From: Actinomycetota bacterium
GTDB lineage: Bacteria > Actinomycetota > Thermoleophilia > Gaiellales > Gaiellaceae
DNA: 13,360 nt
Assembly (NCBI GenBank): GCA_005883365.1
Contig: VAXA01000293.1
Location: 1-13,360 of the forward strand
Direction of reading: 5' to 3'
Below are positions 8,315 to 13,360 of the stretch, in pieces; the stretch's first letter is position 1; every line of letters begins with the position of its first letter. The notes beneath the pieces are model-generated. The model saw nothing but the letters and a program-made list of their open reading frames with translations, searched no databases and was not told where the DNA came from. A program made the position numbers and the translations under genes.

Positions 8315-8416
8315 CTACGACGTCTTGCCGCTGGCGATGCGCTCGGCGGCGGCGAGCAGCTCGTCCCACGAGCACAGCTTGATGCGCGGCCGGCCGGTCT
8401 TCTCGCCGGCGGCGCG
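8315..8416 (-). pseudogene. Ferredoxin-NADP reductase remnant, last 33 codons (copy A)
   Basis: This matches the 3' end of the complete reductase gene at 10668-11990 (its positions 10668-10769), encoding the end of the protein ([20 protein letters not shown]...) and its stop codon. It is cut at 8416/8417, where the sequence switches without overlap to fumC. It lacks all FAD- and NADP-binding parts and any start, so it cannot be a working gene. It is the right-hand part of the first 893-bp repeat unit. Confidence 0.92.
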
Positions 8417-8904
8417 TTGACGACGTCGTCGAACTCCCGCGCCTTCGCCTCGAGCGACGTGGCGAGCTGCTCGAGCGCCGGCAGCAGGTCGTTCACGATC
8501 TCGTCGAGCGCCGCGAGGTGGACGGCCGACGGGAAGACGTCGTTCGACGACTGGCCCATGTTGACGTCGTCGTTCGGGTGGACGTCGTATCCCGCGAGCG
8601 TCGCGATCACCTCGTTCGCATTCATGTTCGACGAGGTGCCGGAGCCCGTCTGGAAGACGTCGATCGGGAACTGGTCGTCGAGCGCCCCGTCCGCAATCCT
8701 CGCGGCGGCTGCCGCGATCCGCTCAGCCCTACCGGCGTCGAGCAGGCCGAGCTCCGCGTTGACCTGTGCCGCAGCACCCTTGATCCGACCGAGCCAGCGC
8801 GCGACCGGGGGCGGGATCGGCTCGCCGGAAACGGGGAAGTTCGCGACGGCCTTCGCGGTCTCGCCGCCCCAGAGCTCTTGGCGCTCCTCGGCCTTCGCCA
8901 TCAC
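8417..8904 (-). pseudogene. fumC fragment, 5' 162 codons (copy B)
   Basis: Equivalent to 7524-8011 with the start codon and its upstream 48 bp retained. The frame runs past the joint into reductase sequence read in the wrong frame and stops at 8311, predicting a 197-residue chimera: FumC 1-162 plus about 35 arginine/alanine/serine-rich residues. H168 and the GSSIMPGKVNP loop are lost, so fumarase activity is excluded. It carries G58 and Y106, unlike the intact gene. Confidence 0.92.
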
Positions 8905-8952
8905 TGCCGAGTGTAGGGAAGTGCAGGAGGACGACGCTGCGGGGAGCGGAAA

Positions 8953-9153
8953 CTACGCGACCGACGGGAGGCGCCGCGCGGCGTGCCGCCGCTCGCGCGG
9001 CTCACGACGCTCAGCCTCGGTCAGCTCGAGCACGGGCGTCCACCCGAGGTAGCCGCACTCCGGGCACTCGGGCGACTCGAAGTGCTTGAAGCGGTCACGA
9101 CGGGCGACGCGGGTGGTGCGGCAGTGGAGACATTCGACGACGAGAGACTCCAT
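8953..9153 (-). CDS. Small zinc-ribbon protein, copy B
   Basis: Intact 66-codon duplicate of 8060-8260, offset by 893 bp. All four zinc-ligand cysteines (C8, C11, C30, C33) are kept, and it differs from copy A only by E46 in place of A46. Its flanks are a truncated fumC downstream and a truncated reductase upstream, so its original promoter upstream of the reductase is absent from this unit unless transcription reads through from copy C. Confidence 0.78.
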   Translation of the reverse strand: MESLVVECLHCRTTRVARRDRFKHFESPECPECGYLGWTPVLELTEAERREPRERRHAARRLPSVA

Positions 9154-9189
9154 GCCCGGTCCATCGGCGTCCGGGCGCCGGCCCGATGT

Positions 9190-9203
9190 CCCCCGATCGG
9201 GGG
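9190..9203. repeat. 14-bp palindrome, copy B
   Basis: Second occurrence of CCCCCGATCGGGGG between the reductase stop codon and the zinc-ribbon gene, carried by the duplication. Confidence 0.5.
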
Positions 9204-9207
9204 CTAC

Positions 9208-9784
9208 CTACGACGTCTTGCCGCTGGCGATGCGCTCGGCGGCGGCGAGCAGCTCGTCCCACGAGCACAGCTTGATGCGCGGCCGGCCGGTCTTCTCGCC
9301 GGCGGCGCGCTCGGCCTCGTCGATCGCGGTCCAGCCGGAGTACTCGACGACGCGGACGCCGCGCTCGGCCAGCAGTGCGTCGACGGCTGCAGCGCTCGCG
9401 TCCGGCTTCGGCTGCAAGCGGCCGGCCACTGCGTCCTCGAGCAGGAGCACCACGGTCTCGGTCGCGTCTTTCTTGTTCGTGCCGATGACGCCGGTCGGGC
9501 CGCGCTTGATCCAGCCGGCGGAGTAGACGCCGGGCTCCACGCGACCACCCTCGTTCGGGATCGTCCCGGTCTTGGCGTCGAAGACGACGCCTGGAAGCTC
9601 GACACCGTGGTAGCCGACGCTGCGGAAGACGAGCCCGCATGCAAGCGTCTCGCGCTCCTCCGTCGGCACGGCGCGTTCGTTCTCGTCGAGCTCGTTGCGG
9701 ACGAGCTCGATCCCCTCGACCCGCTCCTTGCCGAGAATCGCTATGGGCGACTGAAAGAAGCGAAAGACGACGCGCCGCGGCCTG
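9208..9784 (-). pseudogene. Ferredoxin-NADP reductase remnant, last ~191 codons (copy B)
   Basis: Equivalent to 10668-11244 of the intact gene; it encodes about residues 250-440 including GWIKRGPTGVIGTNKKD. The N-terminal FAD-binding GSGPAG and NADP-binding GNGNVA regions are missing. It begins at the joint 9784/9785, where fumC sequence precedes it on the minus strand in a different frame, so no normal start exists; an in-frame GTG at 9669 could only yield a 153-residue piece. Two bases differ from the intact copy: 9683 (leucine/arginine difference on the antisense reading, glutamate versus alanine in the protein at about residue 284) and 9736. Confidence 0.92.
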
Positions 9785-10364
9785 GCTCGACTCCCTGCCG
9801 CACCTGCGCGGCGTAGCCCGCGAACTCCTGGCCGAGCATGACCGGGACGGCATCCATCCAGTGCGTCCGCCCAGACTTGACGACGTCGTCGAACTCCCGC
9901 GCCTTCGCCTCGAGCGACGTGGCGAGCTGCTCGAGCGCCGGCAGCAGGTCGTTCACGATCTCGTCGAGCGCCGCGAGGTGGACGGCCGACGGGAAGACGT
10001 CGTTCGACGACTGGCCCATGTTGACGTCGTCGTTCGGGTGGACGTCGTATCCCGCGAGCGTCGCGATCACCTCGTTCGCATTCATGTTCGACGAGGTGCC
10101 GGAGCCCGTCTGGAAGACGTCGATCGGGAACTGGTCGTCGAGCGCCCCGTCCGCAATCCTCGCGGCGGCTGCCGCGATCCGCTCAGCCCTACCGGCGTCG
10201 AGCAGGCCGAGCTCCGCGTTGACCTGTGCCGCAGCACCCTTGATCCGACCGAGCCAGCGCGCGACCGGGGGCGGGATCGGCTCGCCGGAAACGGGGAAGT
10301 TCGCGACGGCCTTCGCGGTCTCGCCGCCCCAGAGCTCTTGGCGCTCCTCGGCCTTCGCCATCAC
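9785..10364 (-). pseudogene. fumC fragment, 5' 193 codons (copy C)
   Basis: Equivalent to 7432-8011. It reaches FumC residue 193, so H168 (GRTHWMDA) is present, but the C-terminal two-thirds, including the GSSIMPGKVNP loop, are absent. The frame crosses the joint into reductase sequence in the wrong frame and ends at 9741, predicting a 207-residue product with a 14-residue foreign tail. Because class II fumarase active sites are built from three subunits and several regions, activity is not expected. The start codon and candidate -10 element are retained. Confidence 0.92.
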
Positions 10365-10412
10365 TGCCGAGTGTAGGGAAGTGCAGGAGGACGACGCTGC
10401 GGGGAGCGGAAA

Positions 10413-10613
10413 CTACGCGACCGACGGGAGGCGCCGCGCGGCGTGCCGCCGCTCGCGCGGCTCACGACGCTCAGCCTCGGTCAGCTCGAGCACGGGCGTC
10501 CACCCGAGGTAGCCGCACTCCGGGCACTCGGGCGACTCGAAGTGCTTGAAGCGGTCACGACGGGCGACGCGGGTGGTGCGGCAGTGGAGACATTCGACGA
10601 CGAGAGACTCCAT
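10413..10613 (-). CDS. Small zinc-ribbon protein, copy C
   Basis: Third intact 66-codon copy, identical to copy B. It is the only one preceded on its strand by the complete reductase gene (54 bp gap), so this unit keeps the presumed ancestral upstream context: marR, reductase, zinc ribbon. Two CXXC pairs as in copy A. Function unknown. Confidence 0.82.
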   Translation of the reverse strand: MESLVVECLHCRTTRVARRDRFKHFESPECPECGYLGWTPVLELTEAERREPRERRHAARRLPSVA

Positions 10614-10649
10614 GCCCGGTCCATCGGCGTCCGGGCGCCGGCCCGATGT

Positions 10650-10663
10650 CCCCCGATCGGGGG
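10650..10663. repeat. 14-bp palindrome, copy C
   Basis: Third CCCCCGATCGGGGG, here 4 bp after the stop codon of the intact reductase. This is the context in which any function (terminator, attenuator or operator) would have been selected. Confidence 0.5.
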
Positions 10664-10667
10664 CTAC

Positions 10668-11990
10668 CTACGACGTCTTGCCGCTGGCGATGCGCTCGGC
10701 GGCGGCGAGCAGCTCGTCCCACGAGCACAGCTTGATGCGCGGCCGGCCGGTCTTCTCGCCGGCGGCGCGCTCGGCCTCGTCGATCGCGGTCCAGCCGGAG
10801 TACTCGACGACGCGGACGCCGCGCTCGGCCAGCAGTGCGTCGACGGCTGCAGCGCTCGCGTCCGGCTTCGGCTGCAAGCGGCCGGCCACTGCGTCCTCGA
10901 GCAGGAGCACCACGGTCTCGGTCGCGTCTTTCTTGTTCGTGCCGATGACGCCGGTCGGGCCGCGCTTGATCCAGCCGGCGGAGTAGACGCCGGGCTCCAC
11001 GCGACCACCCTCGTTCGGGATCGTCCCGGTCTTGGCGTCGAAGACGACGCCTGGAAGCTCGACACCGTGGTAGCCGACGCTGCGGAAGACGAGCCCGCAT
11101 GCAAGCGTCTCGCGCTCCTCCGTCGGCACGGCGCGTTCGTTCGCGTCGAGCTCGTTGCGGACGAGCTCGATCCCCTCGACCCGCTCCTTGCCGAGGATCG
11201 CTATGGGCGACTGAAAGAAGCGAAAGACGACGCGCCGCGGCCTGCCCTGCGGCTCGCGCGCCGCGAACCCCTGCAGCACGGCGAAGTTGCGCTCGGCGTT
11301 CGTGCTCTTCGGCTGTGCCCCCTCGAGGTCGACCGGATCGACGACGACGTCGGCGCCGGCGAGCTCTCCCATCTCCTGCAGCTCGGGCGTCGTGAACGAG
11401 GCCTGGGCGGGGCCGCGCCGCCCGACGACGACGATCTCGCGGAGCGACGAATCGGCGATGGCCGCGATCGAGGCGTCCGTCGCATCCGTCGGCGCGAGCT
11501 CCTCGTGCGTGAGCGCGAGCATCCGCGCCACGTCGAGCGCCACGTTCCCGTTCCCGATCACGACGGCGCGCTCGACGGAGAGGTCGAAGTCGAGCTGCTG
11601 GAAATCGGGATGGCCGTTGTACCAGGCGACGAGCTCCGTGGCCGCCCACGAGCCCGGCAGGTCCTCGCCCGGGATGCCGAGCCGACGATCGGTCTGTGCG
11701 CCGACTGCATAGATGACGGCGTCGTAGAGCCGCACGAGGTCGGCGTGGTGGAGATCGCGACCCACCTCGACGTTGCCGAGGAAGCGGAAGCCGGGCTGCT
11801 CGGCGATGCGCTCGAACGCGCGCGACACCGACTTGAGCTTCGGATGGTCAGGAGCGACCCCGAGGCGGACGAGCCCCCACGGCGTCGGCAGCCGCTCGAG
11901 CATGTCGACCTCCGCGGGCGGGTCGGCGGACAGAAGCGCACCGGCGGCGTAGAAGCCCGCCGGGCCGGATCCGACGACGGCAACGCGCAT
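10668..11990 (-). CDS. Ferredoxin--NADP+ reductase, FprA/adrenodoxin-reductase type, complete
   Basis: Flavoprotein passing electrons between NADP(H) and ferredoxin in the cytoplasm, for example to supply cytochromes P450 or iron-sulfur enzymes. The 440 residues cover the whole fold: an FAD Rossmann motif VVGSGPAGFYAA (5-16), LERLPTPWGLVRLGVAPDHP (31-50, an FprA hallmark), YAVGAQ (94-99), an NADP Rossmann motif VIGNGNVALDVARML (144-158), VVGRRGP with R191/R192 positioned for the 2'-phosphate (188-194), and GWIKRGPTGVIGTNKKD (339-355), which closes the FAD site. This matches mycobacterial FprA and mitochondrial adrenodoxin reductase in plan. The ATG is 13 bp after the marR stop on the same strand, with no clear Shine-Dalgarno, suggesting translational coupling to marR. 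A zinc-ribbon gene follows 54 bp downstream. Its 3' part is duplicated twice to the left. Confidence 0.95.
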   Translation of the reverse strand: MRVAVVGSGPAGFYAAGALLSADPPAEVDMLERLPTPWGLVRLGVAPDHPKLKSVSRAFERIAEQPGFRFLGNVEVGRDLHHADLVRLYDAVIYAVGAQTDRRLGIPGEDLPGSWAATELVAWYNGHPDFQQLDFDLSVERAVVIGNGNVALDVARMLALTHEELAPTDATDASIAAIADSSLREIVVVGRRGPAQASFTTPELQEMGELAGADVVVDPVDLEGAQPKSTNAERNFAVLQGFAAREPQGRPRRVVFRFFQSPIAILGKERVEGIELVRNELDANERAVPTEERETLACGLVFRSVGYHGVELPGVVFDAKTGTIPNEGGRVEPGVYSAGWIKRGPTGVIGTNKKDATETVVLLLEDAVAGRLQPKPDASAAAVDALLAERGVRVVEYSGWTAIDEAERAAGEKTGRPRIKLCSWDELLAAAERIASGKTS

Positions 11991-12003
11991 GACGGCGCCG
12001 ATG

Positions 12004-12540
12004 CTAGTCGTGCTTTCCCGGATACCGGTCTTCGAGCGTGACCATCACACGGCGCAGGAGAGCATTGAGCTGTTCCTTCTCGCGGTCGGTCAGCGCCTCC
12101 GCGAGCAGCGCCTCCTTCTGGGCCTGGATTCCCATCGTCTGCTCGTGCTTCTTCCGCCCATTCTCCGTCAGCTCGACGAGGACGCTCCGCCGATCGGCCG
12201 GATCGCGCAGGCGGCGGACGAGGCCCTCCTTCTCGAGCGCGTCGAGCCGGCTCGTCATGGCGCCGCTCGTGAGGTCGGCACGGCGTGCGAGCTCGCCGGC
12301 CTTGCGGCGGTATGGCTTGCCCGCCCAGCGCAGCGCCGTGAGCACGTGCCAGTCGCTGACCGTGAGGCCGAGCTGGTCGAGCGTCTCGTCGTGCATCCGC
12401 TTGATGCGCCGGTTGATGCCGCCGATGCGGTCGACGATCCCCTCGACCGTCAGGTCGAGATCGGGCGGCAGGTCGGCGCCGATCTCCTCGAGGAAGCTGT
12501 CGACGTGGTCCCGCTCGCCGGTCTTCCTCGCTTTGGGCAC
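12004..12540 (-). CDS. MarR-family transcriptional regulator
   Basis: Winged-helix DNA-binding dimer that usually represses nearby genes until a ligand or oxidant is bound. With the GTG at 12540 as start the protein has 178 residues. The core is visible: LTVSDWHVLTALRW (about 60-73), the recognition helix region LTSGAMTSRLDALEKEGLVRR (90-110, broken by no gaps), and the wing DPADRRSVLVELT (113-125); the C-terminal helices are for dimerisation. I prefer GTG 12540 (AGGA 11 nt upstream) because the frame further upstream, with an ATG at 12603 and a TTG at 12621, runs through the palindromic operators and lacks family resemblance. The gene is 13 bp upstream of the reductase and divergent from the cupin-TPR gene. 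No cysteine is seen in the core, so an OhrR-like thiol switch is unlikely; the ligand is unknown. Confidence 0.9.
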   Translation of the reverse strand: MPKARKTGERDHVDSFLEEIGADLPPDLDLTVEGIVDRIGGINRRIKRMHDETLDQLGLTVSDWHVLTALRWAGKPYRRKAGELARRADLTSGAMTSRLDALEKEGLVRRLRDPADRRSVLVELTENGRKKHEQTMGIQAQKEALLAEALTDREKEQLNALLRRVMVTLEDRYPGKHD

Positions 12541-12563
12541 GTTCGAAGTGTTCCTGAAATTTC

Positions 12564-12608
12564 TCTTGACGTCAAGATAGCTCAAGTGGTAGTTTCTTGA
12601 CATCAAGA
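12564..12608. promoter_or_regulatory. Paired palindromic operators overlapping a divergent promoter region
   Basis: Two 14-bp sites lie 31 bp apart start to start, about three helical turns: TCTTGACGTCAAGA (12564-12577, perfect palindrome) and TCTTGACATCAAGA (12595-12608, one central mismatch). Both are followed by TA. On the plus strand TTGACG (12566-12571) and TAGTTT (12590-12595) form a -35/-10 pair with an 18-bp spacer, placing the transcription start in the second site. A MarR dimer bound at both would block the cupin-TPR promoter, and marR itself, whose GTG lies 24 bp to the left. Operator identity is inferred from symmetry and position. Confidence 0.7.
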
Positions 12609-12736
12609 TACTTGCCGCCAAGGAGGAGGCTCACCACGCACCCATCAGACCCCCAGTTCGCCCAGCTCGTCCATGAGGATCGCGCGGCGCAGCTTCGCGC
12701 CGCCGCGCTCCGCACCCAATCTTCGAGGAGGCCGCC

Positions 12737-13360
12737 ATGGCAACCACAGAGACCTCTTACCGCGTTCTTTCGATTCCCGCGGAGGCACGCGAGGGCGACG
12801 GCGACAGGGTGTCGGTCCGCCTCCGCCGCACGCTCGACATAGGCGCGTTCGGCGCGGGGGCCGCGTTGCAGCGCAAGGCCGGCGAAACCGTGATTCCCGA
12901 CCACCATGAGGCGGGCCCGGGCGGGGACCGGCACGAGGAGCTGTATGTCGTGCTGCAGGGCTCGGCCACGTTCACCGTGGACGGCGAGGACGTCGATGCC
13001 CCGCCGGGGACGGCGATCTTCGTCCGCGACCCGGCAGTGATGCGGAAGGCGGTCGCGACTGCTGATGACACGATCGTGCTCGCGATCGGCGGCCCCCGGG
13101 ACGCCGCCTACCGGATCACGCCCGCAGCTTCTCAGGACGGCTTCTGGGACGCGTACCAGGCCAAGGACTATGCCGCCGCGCTCGAGGCGGTCAACCGCGG
13201 CTTCGAGATGTATCCCGGCAACGCCCACCTGCTCTACAACGTCGCCTGCATGCAGGCGCTACTCGGGAACGAGGACGCCGCCCTCGCGGCGCTCGCCGAG
13301 TCGGTCGCCCAGTGGGAGCTGTACAAGGACCAGGCCCGGAAGGACGACGACTTCGCCTCG
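12737..13360 (+). CDS. Cupin-TPR protein, 3' end beyond the window
   Basis: At least 208 residues with no stop before the right edge. Residues about 40-118 form a cupin barrel (GETVIPDHHEAGPGGDRHEE, then YVVLQGSATFTVDGEDV and PPGTAIFVRDP), with H56/H57 and H67-E68-E69 as possible metal ligands. Residues about 136-200 form TPR-like helices (FWDAYQAKDYAAALEAVNRG, YNVACMQALLGNEDAALAAL). The closing RKDDDF resembles the usual end of such TPR units, so few residues are probably missing. The combination suggests a small-molecule or metal sensor/enzyme with a protein-interaction tail, but no substrate can be named. The ATG has an excellent ribosome site (GAGGAGG, 5 nt spacer). It is divergent from marR and probably under its control through the paired palindromes. 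A 5' leader of about 130 nt contains a second ribosome-like site at 12620-12629. Confidence 0.87.
   Translation, partial: MATTETSYRVLSIPAEAREGDGDRVSVRLRRTLDIGAFGAGAALQRKAGETVIPDHHEAGPGGDRHEELYVVLQGSATFTVDGEDVDAPPGTAIFVRDPAVMRKAVATADDTIVLAIGGPRDAAYRITPAASQDGFWDAYQAKDYAAALEAVNRGFEMYPGNAHLLYNVACMQALLGNEDAALAALAESVAQWELYKDQARKDDDFAS

Larger units (their letters stand above)
7524..8416. repeat. 893-bp tandem repeat, first unit (copy A)
   Basis: Holds the fumC 5' end (codons 1 to about 162), the 48-bp gap, the zinc-ribbon gene, and the last 102 bp of the reductase. It is followed immediately by a second unit at 8417-9309 that differs at only four bases (7696, 7838, 7839 and 8124). All four fall in codons and the three codons affected change amino acids: D106Y and D58G in FumC, A46E in the zinc ribbon. 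Confidence 0.95.
8417..9309. repeat. 893-bp tandem repeat, second unit (copy B)
   Basis: Direct duplicate of 7524-8416. Beyond 9309 copy B continues into more reductase sequence, as far as 9784, while copy A stops. Over its whole length it is identical to the equivalent part of copy C at 9877-10769. Confidence 0.95.
8417..9784. repeat. 1368-bp segment repeated at 9877-11244 (period 1460)
   Basis: Copy B and copy C share this block with only two base differences, both near its right end (9683 and 9736, equal to 11143 and 11196). The left 1.26 kb are identical. The 92 bp of extra fumC at 9785-9876 in copy C are missing from copy B because of the nested 893-bp duplication. Confidence 0.93.
9877..11244. 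repeat. 1368-bp repeat block, copy C
   Basis: Partner of 8417-9784, offset 1460 bp. With the preceding 92 bp (9785-9876, identical to 7432-7523) it makes the complete 1460-bp duplicated unit 9785-11244. Compared with copy A over 9785-10769 it shows the same four differences as copy B. Confidence 0.93.

Noticed and set aside
7524..10769. Diversity-generating retroelement (template/variable repeat pair)
   Set aside because: No reverse transcriptase gene in the window, very few differences, and they are not biased to adenine positions.
7432..11244. Insertion sequence, transposon or CRISPR as the source of the repeats
   Set aside because: No transposase, terminal inverted repeats or target-site duplications, and the units are long direct duplicates of housekeeping genes rather than short spaced repeats.
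12541..12621. Longer MarR with start at TTG 12621 or ATG 12603
   Set aside because: The added 21-27 residues are encoded by the palindromic operator DNA, lack a ribosome site and are not MarR-like; GTG 12540 is better placed.
12673..12909. Plus-strand ATG frame overlapping the start of the cupin gene
   Set aside because: Arginine/proline-rich out-of-frame translation with no ribosome site; the cupin frame has an excellent one.

Overview
The window (13,360 bp, very GC-rich, with GTC/CTC/GAC-type codons throughout) looks like chromosomal DNA of a high-GC actinobacterium. Two small proteins resemble ones I associate with class Thermoleophilia (Gaiellales/Solirubrobacterales): a secreted 120-residue protein with a GEPCDP-type motif, and a 66-residue zinc ribbon with ECPECGYLGW. 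This placement is inferred from protein style, not from a marker gene.

Layout from left to right. (1) Positions 1-1079, minus: a DHA2-family multidrug efflux permease, cut by the window edge and lacking a usable start codon. (2) 1124-2044, plus: lipoyl synthase LipA, followed by a strong hairpin at 2050-2079 that it shares with the convergent gene. (3) 2102-6103, minus: a 1333-residue membrane-anchored or exported protein with a BNR/Asp-box beta-propeller, DUF11-type Ig-like domains and a C-terminal alpha/beta domain. (4) 6289-6651, plus: a small secreted protein behind a perfect 22-bp palindrome. (5) 6671-12540, minus: what was probably one operon, marR - ferredoxin-NADP reductase (FprA type) - zinc-ribbon peptide - fumC. 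(6) 12737 to the right edge, plus: a cupin-TPR protein divergent from marR, with two 14-bp near-identical palindromes between them.

The striking feature is inside region 5. The fumC 5' part, the zinc-ribbon gene and the reductase 3' part occur three times in tandem. I read this as two nested tandem duplications, of 1460 bp and 893 bp, with exact joints at 8416/8417 and 9784/9785 and no microhomology. The left end keeps the only complete fumC and the right end the only complete reductase. Between them lie two truncated fumC copies and two truncated reductase copies, while the zinc-ribbon ORF is intact in all three units. Copies are 99.5% or more identical, and copy B matches copy C rather than its expected sister A. 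The locus is therefore either a young amplification with gene conversion or a population/assembly mosaic; reads spanning the joints would decide.

Functionally the window mixes central metabolism (lipoate synthesis, fumarase, electron transfer from NADPH to ferredoxin) with a MarR regulator that probably controls itself and the divergent cupin-TPR gene. There is no transposase, integrase, tRNA, rRNA or CRISPR array. No non-coding stretch exceeds 300 bases; the longest is 6104-6288.
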